A DNA stretch of 23,696 bases from JBOGNO01 sp050747245 (lineage in GTDB: Bacteria; Acidobacteriota; Terriglobia; Acidiferrales; UBA7541): NCBI GenBank assembly GCA_050747245.1, contig JBOGNO010000023.1, positions 1-23,696 on the forward strand. Direction: 5' to 3'. Positions 8,468 through 15,760 of this stretch are shown here, in pieces. The translations under genes were made by a program, and so were the position numbers. The notes beneath the pieces were generated by a model, which had not been told where the DNA came from, ran no database searches, and was given only the letters and a program-made list of their open reading frames with translations. Every line of letters begins with the position of its first letter. The first letter of the stretch is position 1.

Positions 8468-8510
8468 GCCGCGTCGCCATTCAGGATGTGTGCCGGAGGA
8501 ATCGAGGCGA

Positions 8511-9515
8511 ATGAAAGCCATCATCCGAACGATTCTCTATCTTGCGCTGGCGGGCTGCGTGGCCGCTCCGGCCTTGGCCCAGGGCGACACGCCTGCGCGC
8601 ATCAAAACTCGCACCGAATTGGTGGTCGTTCCGGTTACCGTCAAGGATTCCCGCGGTAACCTCGTCTCCGACGTCACCCGGGACGAGTTTCGCATCTTTC
8701 AGGATGGCGTGGAACAAGAGATCTCGCTCTTCTCCGTGGACCCCTTCCCACTCTCGGCGGTAATTGTGCTGGATAACGATCTCGGGGACAAGGCTTCGAA
8801 AGAGGTGCAGAAAAGCCTCGACAGCATTGCCGCGGCCTTCGGCCCCAATGACGAGGTCGCGCTGATCACGTTCGACGAATATCCCCAGACGGTCATGGAT
8901 TTCACGCGCAGCAACGACCAGCTCTTCGCGCAGCTCAAACGCACGCGCCTGGAAAACAACTCGCCTCCGCCGGGCGGCGGGCCGTGGGTCACGCCTCCGG
9001 TAACCAACACTTCACAGGTGGGGGTGATGACTACGCCCACGCAGCGCTCGGCGCCACCTAAAGTGACCAAGTGCCTCAACGACGCCATTTACGCCGCGAC
9101 AGATTTGCTCCGCACGCGCGGCCGCGATCGCCGCAAGATCATCTTCCTCGTTTCCGACGGGAACAACGCGAAGACCAATAAGTGGACGTACGACGCGACG
9201 TTGACGCATCTTCTCGAAGCGGACGTCTCGGTTTATGCCATCGGCATCGGCCACGTCCTCCTTCTGCACGAGGGCGGCCTGCTCCCGAGGTATGCGAACA
9301 CCACGGGCGGCGATTTTTTCTTTGCATCCAAGCAGCCGGAGCTCGAGCGGCTCTATGCCAGCATTTGCGAGGAAGCGCGCAACCGCTATACGCTCGCTTA
9401 CGTGCCGCACACGCAGGCCGCGGGACGCAATTATCATTCGATTGAAGTCCGCGTGAGACGTCCCGGCCTCGACCTGAGCGCGCGGCAAGGATTTTATTCC
9501 GGACCCGCGCAATAA
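8511..9515 (+). CDS. Secreted VWFA-related protein 3 with degenerate metal site
   Basis: From ATG 8511 the product has 334 residues; GGAGGA ends 10 nt before the start. The signal peptide offers two readings: a lipobox LAGC ending at C16, or Sec cleavage after APALA at about 19-23. The leading module is present (LVVVPVTVKDSRGNLVSDVTRDEF, about 37-60). The VWA fold follows, but the DxSxS metal motif is replaced by DNDLG at 88-92. The second metal-loop Thr is also missing: PPKVTKCLNDAIYAAT stands where the paralogs have GTTALHDALY. A Pro/Gly-rich insertion (ENNSPPPGGGPWVTPP and following) precedes that loop. The family ending RRPGLDLSARQGFYSG is intact. It is probably a working protein that binds its partner without the usual metal. 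Role unknown. Confidence 0.85.
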   Translation: MKAIIRTILYLALAGCVAAPALAQGDTPARIKTRTELVVVPVTVKDSRGNLVSDVTRDEFRIFQDGVEQEISLFSVDPFPLSAVIVLDNDLGDKASKEVQKSLDSIAAAFGPNDEVALITFDEYPQTVMDFTRSNDQLFAQLKRTRLENNSPPPGGGPWVTPPVTNTSQVGVMTTPTQRSAPPKVTKCLNDAIYAATDLLRTRGRDRRKIIFLVSDGNNAKTNKWTYDATLTHLLEADVSVYAIGIGHVLLLHEGGLLPRYANTTGGDFFFASKQPELERLYASICEEARNRYTLAYVPHTQAAGRNYHSIEVRVRRPGLDLSARQGFYSGPAQ

Positions 9516-9562
9516 ATTTCGCGCGAGGCGTGCCGCTTCGCTTTCACTCCACAGATTTCTGC

Positions 9563-9591
9563 TTGACATCTCCGCCGCGCGACCGTATAGA
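9563..9591 (+). promoter_or_regulatory. Near-consensus sigma70 promoter driving a gene-free region
   Basis: TTGACA (9563-9568, perfect), a 17-nt spacer, then TATAGA (9586-9591, five of six matches). Predicted start of transcription is about 9598. No plus-strand coding sequence follows before the terminator ending at 9756, so the product should be a short non-coding RNA. Confidence 0.65.
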
Positions 9592-9597
9592 GGAAGT

Positions 9598-9756
9598 GCA
9601 GCGCATCGCGGAATTGAATTTTTTTCGCGGGCGCTCGGGGAGAATCGCTTCAAATAAGGAAGGGCGGTTGCACTGCGCGGAGCAGCCGCGGAAAAATCAA
9701 ACCAAGCGAGAGCGGGATCGGTTCGCAGTTGCAAACCGGTTCCGTTTTTGCTTTTT
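9598..9756 (+). ncRNA. Candidate small non-coding RNA, about 155 nt
   Basis: The transcript is bounded by a strong promoter and a strong intrinsic terminator in the 252-bp gap between the third VWA gene and the convergent helicase gene. It contains no credible ORF. Bases 9596-9602 (GTGCAGC) can pair with 9667-9673 (GTTGCAC), closing a first domain that holds a CGCG/CGCG stem with an inner AATT/AATT. The terminator helix forms the 3' end. It ends before the helicase stop codon, so it is not antisense to that coding region. I do not recognise 6S, SRP, tmRNA or RNase P signatures. Alternatives are a long processed 3' UTR of the VWA gene, or an accidental promoter. Confidence 0.45.
9712..9756 (+). 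terminator. Rho-independent terminator of the candidate small RNA
   Basis: Twelve consecutive pairs (three G-U) between 9712-9723 and 9734-9745, with an extra GC/GC pair set inside the loop, followed by TTTTTGCTTTTT (9745-9756). The T-run is on the plus-strand side only, so it serves rightward transcription and not the minus-strand helicase gene. Confidence 0.75.
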
Positions 9757-9767
9757 GGGCGGCGCGA

Positions 9768-12761
9768 TCACGCCAGCGTAAGCCGTATGGTCACCAGTTG
9801 CTCGTGCGCCGGACAAATCGGCCGGTAATCACACCACTTGCAAATGAAACCCTCTTCTGTGGGAAATTCCTTCGCGCGAATGCGGTCCGCCACCGAAGCC
9901 ACGGTTTCTTTTGTTTTCTGCAGCGACTTGGCGTCGCGCGTAGAAGCCACTGCTTCGTTTGTTTGCAAATTATAGAAGACCAGCCGCGCCGGTTCCTTCT
10001 CCAGCGATTCGCGCGCCGCGATGGCGTAAATGCCGAGCTGCAAACTTTTGTCCGCGGCCTTTGCGTCCTTGGGGCTGCCCGTTTTGTAATCCACAATTTC
10101 GATTTCTTTCGGCCCCAGGCGGTTGATCTGATCGATTCTTCCGGTCACGCGCACGTCGTGATCGAGCGCCAGCTCAAATTGCTTTTCCTGATACAGGATG
10201 TCGGCGGGCGCCGCGATGTAGCTCTTGTAAAAACTCCCCAGCTGCTCGAGACCCGCTTTGCGGTATTCCTCCTCTTGAAACGCGTCGTCGAAGCCCGCTG
10301 CGGGCCATTCGCGCTCGTAAATCGCGGCCACTTCCTTCCAGGCCATTTTCCCGCGGCTCTTCATCCCTTTCACGAATTCGGCGATGGTGCGATGCATGAC
10401 GCTGCCGAAGATCATCGCCGCCTGCGGCCCTCCGCGAATGTGCCACAGGCTCGAGAGCATGTACTTCATCGGGCAGCTCAGATAGGTCTCGATGGTCGAA
10501 TCGCTCAGCGCCAGCGGCTCCGCCTGCGGCGGATGGTAGGCCCGCGCCCACAGCGCGATTTGCGAATAGACTTTGGAATTTTCCGCCGCCGCACCGAAAA
10601 GCGTTGGCCGCGCCGCATTCGCCGGCGCGGAGCCCGTGGCCTCCTCGCGCGCGGGAATCTGCACGCTAGGCGAAATCTGCTTCACGTCCGCGCGCCCGGC
10701 TTTCTGCTCGCGCAAAAAATCTTCGAGGAAGGGCGACTCTTTCTTTCTCTTGTTGACGACCGTCGCCAGCGTCAGTTGCCGCCGCGCTCGCGTCAGCGCC
10801 ACATAAAACAGCCGTCTCTCTTCCTGGATTTGAAAATCTCCCTCCGGCAATTCCTCCTTCATCAGTTCGCGGGGGAATTCAAACAGCGGCCTTCGCGCGC
10901 CGCTGGGAAAATCTCCCTTCGAGACCCGAATCACAAATACGTGGGGAAATTCCAGGCCCTTGGCGGCATGAACGGTCATCAATTGCACGGCGTCGTCGGC
11001 GGGTGCTTGTTCGTCCTCCAATTGGATAGCGCCGCCGGCCTCAAGGAAGTAATCGAAATACTCGATGAAGTCCCGCAGCGTTTTCCCTTCGCTCTTCTGC
11101 TGCCAATCTTCGAGGAACTTCGCGAAGCGTTCGAGCACGCCGCGATCCGCGTCGGAGGCGAGCGGCGCGACGCCCAGCGCCTCACGCAATTCTTCGAAAA
11201 GTGTCACCAGCGGCGTGAACTTTGATTTCTTGCGGAAGCCGTCGATAAAGTCCACGAGTTCCTTTGCGCGCGCGCCCGATTTTTTCATCCACGCTTCTTC
11301 TTTTTCCTTTTCGAGCGTTTCCCAAAGCGACATTTTCTTTTGCGCGTGCTCCGCCAGCCGGACCAGGTTTGCCGGCGTGAATTTCCAGTAAGGCATCGCC
11401 AGCACGCGGGCGCAGGGAACGTTGTCCGAAGGCGTGGCGATGAGACGGAGGTAGGCGAGCAGATCGCGGATCAGCGTGTTGTGCAGGATCGAAAGCTTGC
11501 GGATCACGAAGGGAATCTGCCGCTCGCGCAGCACGCGCACGATTTCGTCGCGGTTGGTGTGCTTGCGGTAGAGCACCGCGAAGCTTTCCCACTTCGCGCC
11601 CGCGCCGTGCAGCCGCTCGATTTCGTCCGCCACCCAGTAGGCTTCTTCTTCGGGGCGAGCGAATTCCGCCACGCGGATGGCATCACCTTCCAGGTTCTCG
11701 GTCGTCGGATTTTTTTCCGGCAGCAGCCGTGATTTCTCGTTGTGCGAGATCACCTGCCGCGCGATGCGGATAATTCTCTGCGTCGAACGGTAATTCTGCT
11801 TCAGCTCCACCAGGTGCCGCGTCACGCGCTTGGCATCTTTTTCTGCTGCAGTGATCCCGCAGAAGCGTTCGAGAAATTTTGTAAAGCTCCCGTAGGAAGC
11901 TCCGCGAAAACGGTAAATCGCCTGATCGTCGTCGCCCACTGCAAAAATATTCTTGTGCGCTCCGGCCAGCAGCCACAGCAATTCGATCTGCGCGATGTTG
12001 GTGTCCTGAAATTCGTCCACCAACACGAATCGGAACCGCTCGCGCAGCCGCCGCAGGATTTCCGGATCGTTTTCGAGGCGCCGCACCGCTTTTTCAAGTT
12101 GCCCGCCGAACGTCACCGCGTTTCGCTCGCGCAGAAGTTCTTCGCTCACGCGGTAAGCGCGCAGCAGCTCCTCCTGATCCGCGATGCGCTCCTCTTCCTC
12201 ATCGCGCGCGTCCGGCTCGAGCGAATCCTTGCGCGCCTCGCATTTTTGGCGCAGCGATTCCACGTACTCGGCGTAGTCCTCCGCCGAGACCAATTCATCC
12301 TGGCAGCGCGAAAAAAAATCCTGGAAATCTTTCAGGTATTGCCCAGGCGCGGAGAGTTTGCCGAAGCGTTGGAGTCCCAGCCGCGCCAGATTTCGCCGCA
12401 GCAGGATCCAGTGGTCAATCGGGTCGAGCACCACAATTTCGGGATTCCCTTCGCGGAGAATTTTTTCCATGCAGAAAGAATGAAACGTACTGATGGATAG
12501 CCCCTGCGCGCGTTCTTCGCCCACGGCCTTCTTCACGCGCCAGAGCATTTCCCCGGCCGCTTTATCCGTAAACGTCAGGGCCGCGATATTGTCCGCCGCC
12601 AGGTCCGCGCGCGTTTCGAGCAGATAGCGGATGCGCTCGGTGATGACGCGCGTCTTGCCCGTTCCCGCGCCCGCCACCACCAGCAGCGGCCCTTCGCCAT
12701 GCTCAACGGCGGCGCGCTGCTGCGCGTTCAATTCCAGCACGTGTGAGGCGGCTTCTTTCAT
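9768..12761 (-). CDS. UvrD/AddA-type ATP-dependent helicase fused to a PD-(D/E)XK nuclease
   Basis: The 997-residue protein carries a complete superfamily 1A helicase. Its Q-motif is LNAQQRAAVEH (11-21), Walker A is GAGTGKT (31-37), and motif II is LVDEFQDTN. Motif III is VGDDDQAIYRFRGA, motif IV LKQNYRST, motif V MTVHAAKGLEFPHVF and motif VI RRLFYVALTRAR. The C-terminal third is a RecB/AddB-type nuclease: GRIDQI with D877, then IVDYKTG with D891 and K893, and a downstream QLGIYA. Four cysteines, C763, C974, C977 and C983, have the spacing of the AddB/AdnA iron-sulfur staple. It is expected to process double-strand DNA ends for RecA. It is shorter than AddA and no AddB or AdnB partner gene is in the window, so a partner must lie elsewhere or the enzyme acts alone. 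The Shine-Dalgarno before ATG 12761 is weak. Confidence 0.92.
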   Translation of the reverse strand: MKEAASHVLELNAQQRAAVEHGEGPLLVVAGAGTGKTRVITERIRYLLETRADLAADNIAALTFTDKAAGEMLWRVKKAVGEERAQGLSISTFHSFCMEKILREGNPEIVVLDPIDHWILLRRNLARLGLQRFGKLSAPGQYLKDFQDFFSRCQDELVSAEDYAEYVESLRQKCEARKDSLEPDARDEEEERIADQEELLRAYRVSEELLRERNAVTFGGQLEKAVRRLENDPEILRRLRERFRFVLVDEFQDTNIAQIELLWLLAGAHKNIFAVGDDDQAIYRFRGASYGSFTKFLERFCGITAAEKDAKRVTRHLVELKQNYRSTQRIIRIARQVISHNEKSRLLPEKNPTTENLEGDAIRVAEFARPEEEAYWVADEIERLHGAGAKWESFAVLYRKHTNRDEIVRVLRERQIPFVIRKLSILHNTLIRDLLAYLRLIATPSDNVPCARVLAMPYWKFTPANLVRLAEHAQKKMSLWETLEKEKEEAWMKKSGARAKELVDFIDGFRKKSKFTPLVTLFEELREALGVAPLASDADRGVLERFAKFLEDWQQKSEGKTLRDFIEYFDYFLEAGGAIQLEDEQAPADDAVQLMTVHAAKGLEFPHVFVIRVSKGDFPSGARRPLFEFPRELMKEELPEGDFQIQEERRLFYVALTRARRQLTLATVVNKRKKESPFLEDFLREQKAGRADVKQISPSVQIPAREEATGSAPANAARPTLFGAAAENSKVYSQIALWARAYHPPQAEPLALSDSTIETYLSCPMKYMLSSLWHIRGGPQAAMIFGSVMHRTIAEFVKGMKSRGKMAWKEVAAIYEREWPAAGFDDAFQEEEYRKAGLEQLGSFYKSYIAAPADILYQEKQFELALDHDVRVTGRIDQINRLGPKEIEIVDYKTGSPKDAKAADKSLQLGIYAIAARESLEKEPARLVFYNLQTNEAVASTRDAKSLQKTKETVASVADRIRAKEFPTEEGFICKWCDYRPICPAHEQLVTIRLTLA

Positions 12762-12815
12762 TCTCGATTGTCTCGAAGCAGAATTTTATCCTAGCCCATT
12801 CGCCTCTGTGTGAAT

Positions 12816-12838
12816 AGCCCGCCCGAAATTGGCGGGCT
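12816..12838. repeat. Inverted repeat (hairpin) upstream of the helicase gene
   Basis: Perfect 8-bp arms AGCCCGCC (12816-12823) and GGCGGGCT (12831-12838) around a 7-nt loop, with no T-run on either side. It lies in the 185-bp divergent gap between the helicase gene and the membrane-protein gene. It could be an extragenic palindrome or an operator; it is not a typical terminator. Confidence 0.5.
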
Positions 12839-12946
12839 AAGAGGTATGACCAGTTAGACCTGCCTTCTCTCCGTCACGTGCTATAGATTCGAATTCTAAG
12901 TGTGAATCTTGATAGGGCACCCCGAAGGGAGTAATCTGCCGTCACT

Positions 12947-13501
12947 GTGGAGAATTCCATCGGGGCACCAAGCCTTCTGGGTATTTCGCGCGTCCGAGCC
13001 ATTGCATTTACCTGCACGGTTCTCGTCGGCCTGCCCCTGCTCTCCACAATTTGGTCAATAATGAACGCAGGGCGCGGCTTGGCCCCCGAAGAAGATTTGG
13101 GAGTAGCTCTCATAACGTTTATCTGTTTTCTGCCTCCCCATCTGTTAATTCTGCGAAGACTGCACGCAGGCGAGTACAAGGATGCCTTGGCGTTGGCAAG
13201 GTCGACAGGCTCGATGGCTCTTTTGGTCGTATTGCCATGGGCACCCTTATTAGTTCTCTCCATCCTTTTGGCAGCCCCCGCAGGATTACCTATTAGCTTA
13301 CTGTCGCTCGTTTGGTTTGCTGCTCTCTCACTTTCAGAAACTGTTCTGTGGAAAAGCGCAAGGAAAACGCTTCAAAAAAGATGGCCGGAGACCTTGGCTC
13401 TGAGAAAACCTGCTTGGATGATCGGAGCAATTATGGTCTACGCTGTCTGCGTATTCTTCCTAGGCCTACTGGGCTTGCTATTCGAGAGCGGAGGTGGCTA
13501 G
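12947..13501 (+). CDS. Hypothetical membrane protein
   Basis: The 184-residue product starts at GTG 12947. Hydrophobic segments lie at about 17-38, 51-70, 88-110, 113-131 and 156-178, giving four or five membrane passes, with short Arg/Lys-rich loops (LRRLHAGEYKD near 69-79, KSARKTLQKRWP near 136-147). No family motif is recognised. Codon use is less G/C-biased at wobble positions than in the flanking helicase and thiolase genes, which suggests a recent arrival or weak expression. No clear Shine-Dalgarno precedes the GTG, so the start is uncertain. The hydrophobic pattern and reading-frame length favour a real gene over chance. The 280 bp that follow, to the thiolase, hold only the thiolase promoter. 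Confidence 0.6.
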   Translation: MENSIGAPSLLGISRVRAIAFTCTVLVGLPLLSTIWSIMNAGRGLAPEEDLGVALITFICFLPPHLLILRRLHAGEYKDALALARSTGSMALLVVLPWAPLLVLSILLAAPAGLPISLLSLVWFAALSLSETVLWKSARKTLQKRWPETLALRKPAWMIGAIMVYAVCVFFLGLLGLLFESGGG

Positions 13502-13704
13502 CCTTGTCTCCGGACGGAGCGTGAGCTCGCCGCGACACTCCTTAATTTTTCCCTCAGAAGTTAGTGGCGACGAAGTTAAAATTCTGGGGTCTACACTTTC
13601 CGTTTTTCCCTCGTAAACGGGCGAGGAGTTCCCTAGGTGTTCCGGCCCAGCCCGATCGCCGGGCGCTGTCTAAAAACGCACCGATTGCTGTACCAGCCTT
13701 GAAA

Positions 13705-13733
13705 TTGACCGCGCACAGCACGCCGCTTATACT
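13705..13733 (+). promoter_or_regulatory. Sigma70-type promoter for the thiolase operon
   Basis: TTGACC (13705-13710), a 17-nt spacer and TATACT (13728-13733); each hexamer has five of six consensus bases. The predicted start near 13740 gives a leader of about 40 nt ending in AAGGAG (13769-13774), 7 nt before the thiolase ATG. Confidence 0.65.
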
Positions 13734-13781
13734 TGAAATTCGCCGTCTTGGCGAATCCTCGAACGCCGAAGGAGAATTGTC

Positions 13782-14966
13782 ATGGATCAGCCGGTCATCC
13801 TGAGCGCGGTGCGCACGCCGATGGGAAAATTCATGGGTGGACTTTCGCCGCTCGCCGCGCCCGCGCTGGGCGCCATCGTCGTCCGCGAAGCCATCCGCCG
13901 CGCGGATATCGCCGCAAACCTCGTGGACGAAGTCATCATGGGCAACGTCGTGCAGGCGGGGCTGGGGCAAAATCCCGCGCGACAGGCGGCGCTGCGCGGA
14001 GGCTGCGACAATCGCGTCGCGGCCATGACCATCAACAAAGTCTGCGGCTCGGGCTTGAAGTCGGTCGCGCTCGCGGCGCAAGCCATCTCGCTCAACGAAT
14101 CGGAAATCGTCGTTGCCGGCGGCATGGAATCCATGTCCAATTGTCCTTACCTGCTTCCCGGAGCGCGCACCGGCTATCGCCTCGGCAACGCCGAGCTGGT
14201 TGACTCCATGGTCCACGATGGGCTGTGGGACGTGTACGAAGATTTTCACATGGGCGTCACCGGCGAGCTGGTGGCCGAAAAATATAAAATCTCGCGCGAG
14301 GAGCAGGATCGCTTCTCCGTCGAAAGCCATCAGAAGGCCGTCCGCGCCATGAAGTCCTGCTTTTTTGAATCGCAAATCGTGCCCGTCGAAATCGCGCAGA
14401 AAAAAGGCGCGCCGGTGATCATCAGCAAAGACGAAACGCCGCGCGAAGATACTTCTATGGAAGCGCTCGCTAAACTTCGCCCCGCGTTCAAGAAAGACGG
14501 CACGGTCACGGCTGGGAACGCTCCCGGCACGAACGATGGCGCCGCCGCGCTCGTGGTCACTTCGGAGCGCGTCGCTTCGAAGCTCGGCAAGAGACCTATC
14601 GCGCGCATTGTGGCCCAGGCCACGGGCGGCGTCGAACCCAAATGGGTGATGATGGCGCCCGTCGAAGCCGTCGAAAAGCTTCTCGCGAAAACAGGCTGGA
14701 ATCGCGACAAGGATGTTGATCTTATCGAGTTGAACGAAGCCTTCGCTGTCGCCGCGATTGCGGTCACGCGCGTGCTTCACCTCAATCCCGAAAAAGTGAA
14801 CGTGAATGGCGGCGCCGTGGCCCTTGGCCATCCGATTGGCGCTTCGGGCGCGCGGATTCTTGTCACGCTGCTCTACGAACTTGCGCGGCGCGATCTCCGC
14901 CGCGGCATCGCCGCGCTCTGCCTCGGCGGCGGCAACGCCGTCGCCCTCGCCGTTGAACGTCTTTAG
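13782..14966 (+). CDS. Acetyl-CoA C-acetyltransferase (thiolase)
   Basis: This cytoplasmic thiolase joins two acetyl-CoA into acetoacetyl-CoA or runs the reverse cleavage. The 394-residue length is standard. The acyl-accepting cysteine is C88 in NKVCGSGLKSV. The conserved histidine is H350 in GGAVALGHPIGASGARI. The proton-transferring cysteine is C380 in CLGGGNAVAL. The mid-protein block ELNEAFAV is also present, as is the N-terminal SAVRTPMGKFMGG. It resembles biosynthetic/AtoB-type thiolases more than the trifunctional FadA partner, but the direction cannot be decided from sequence. It has a good promoter and Shine-Dalgarno. A 3-hydroxyacyl-CoA dehydrogenase gene lies two genes downstream and would take the next step, acetoacetyl-CoA to 3-hydroxybutyryl-CoA. 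Confidence 0.95.
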   Translation: MDQPVILSAVRTPMGKFMGGLSPLAAPALGAIVVREAIRRADIAANLVDEVIMGNVVQAGLGQNPARQAALRGGCDNRVAAMTINKVCGSGLKSVALAAQAISLNESEIVVAGGMESMSNCPYLLPGARTGYRLGNAELVDSMVHDGLWDVYEDFHMGVTGELVAEKYKISREEQDRFSVESHQKAVRAMKSCFFESQIVPVEIAQKKGAPVIISKDETPREDTSMEALAKLRPAFKKDGTVTAGNAPGTNDGAAALVVTSERVASKLGKRPIARIVAQATGGVEPKWVMMAPVEAVEKLLAKTGWNRDKDVDLIELNEAFAVAAIAVTRVLHLNPEKVNVNGGAVALGHPIGASGARILVTLLYELARRDLRRGIAALCLGGGNAVALAVERL

Positions 14967-14983
14967 GCATTCCTGGAAATGAG

Positions 14984-15700
14984 ATGTTCTGCCCCGAATG
15001 CAAAGCGGAGTATCGCTCCGGCTTCACGCGCTGCGCGGATTGCGACGCGGATCTGGTGGATTCGCTCGATGCTTCGTCTGCATCGGGATCGGAAGCTTTC
15101 TCCGCGGATTCAGCCGAATCAAATGATCTGAGCCCGGAAGAGTTCATCGCACCCCAGCTTCTCTGGAGCGGCGTGGATACGGCCGCGTTCACGCGTATTC
15201 GCAGCGAACTCGACGAAGCGGGCATCGCTTACAACGACGAGCGTCTCGATTCGCGGTTGCTGTACGCTTCGATGCGCCATCCGCTCGAAATCTGGGTCCA
15301 GCGAGCGGACATGCAATCGGCGCGTAAAGTTCTCGATGGACAATCTGCTGCACCCACCACTGACCCGGAAGCCTTGGGGGCATTGCAAACTTCTGCTCAC
15401 GGTGACGAAATCTCTGGGGAGGTTGCCAGCGCTGCAGGCTCGCTTCCAGACGACCTAGAGGACGAATCAAATGATCTCGATTCTCCGCTCATTTATGATG
15501 TGCGCGCCGTGGAAATTTGGTCGGGCAATGACATCAACATGGCGCAGATCTTGAAGGATTGTCTCCGGGAGAACGGCATCGCCGCCCTAATGGAACAGCC
15601 TATTGATTCGCCGCAATGGCGCGTTGCCGTGCGACCAGAACGCGAAGCCCGCGCCCGCGAAATCCTCCGCGAAATTCTCGACGCCGCCCCGCCCGAATAG
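14984..15700 (+). CDS. Zinc-ribbon protein with two DUF2007-like domains
   Basis: The 238-residue protein starts with a zinc ribbon, C3-x2-C6 and C17-x2-C20 (MFCPECKAEY...RCADCDADLVD). An acidic, Ser-rich linker follows. Then come two domains of the DUF2007 (putative signal-transducing) type. The first, about 58-120, reads LLWSGVDTAAFTRIRSELDEAGI and ends EIWVQRADMQSARKVL. The second, about 171-232, reads AVEIWSGNDINMAQILKDCL and ends WRVAVRPEREARAREIL. Both have the family's beta-alpha-beta pattern ending in 'V...ARxIL'. Molecular function is not known. It lies 17 nt after the thiolase and 60 nt before the dehydrogenase, so it is probably co-transcribed. The linkers before the two domains share an identical 15-nt stretch; see findings. 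Confidence 0.8.
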   Translation: MFCPECKAEYRSGFTRCADCDADLVDSLDASSASGSEAFSADSAESNDLSPEEFIAPQLLWSGVDTAAFTRIRSELDEAGIAYNDERLDSRLLYASMRHPLEIWVQRADMQSARKVLDGQSAAPTTDPEALGALQTSAHGDEISGEVASAAGSLPDDLEDESNDLDSPLIYDVRAVEIWSGNDINMAQILKDCLRENGIAALMEQPIDSPQWRVAVRPEREARAREILREILDAAPPE

Positions 15701-15760
15701 GTCCTTGACCTCGCTCCGCTTCCCGTGTTTCCTTTTTGCTTCGCATCGCGCGGAGGAATC

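Noticed and set aside
9598..9756. 6S or SRP RNA identity for the candidate small RNA
   Set aside because: No long rod with a central bubble pairing 5' and 3' ends is evident, and the SRP GGAAGGAAGCA-type loop is absent. The identity is left open rather than forced.
9729..11225. Plus-strand open frame opposite the helicase-nuclease gene
   Set aside because: It is antisense to the nuclease half, whose motifs are intact. The translation is His/Arg-rich with no domain, and its 5' part overlaps the terminator hairpin.
13554..14831. Minus-strand open frame opposite the thiolase
   Set aside because: The thiolase active-site residues C88, H350 and C380 are all on the plus strand. The antisense product resembles no family and is a high-GC artefact.
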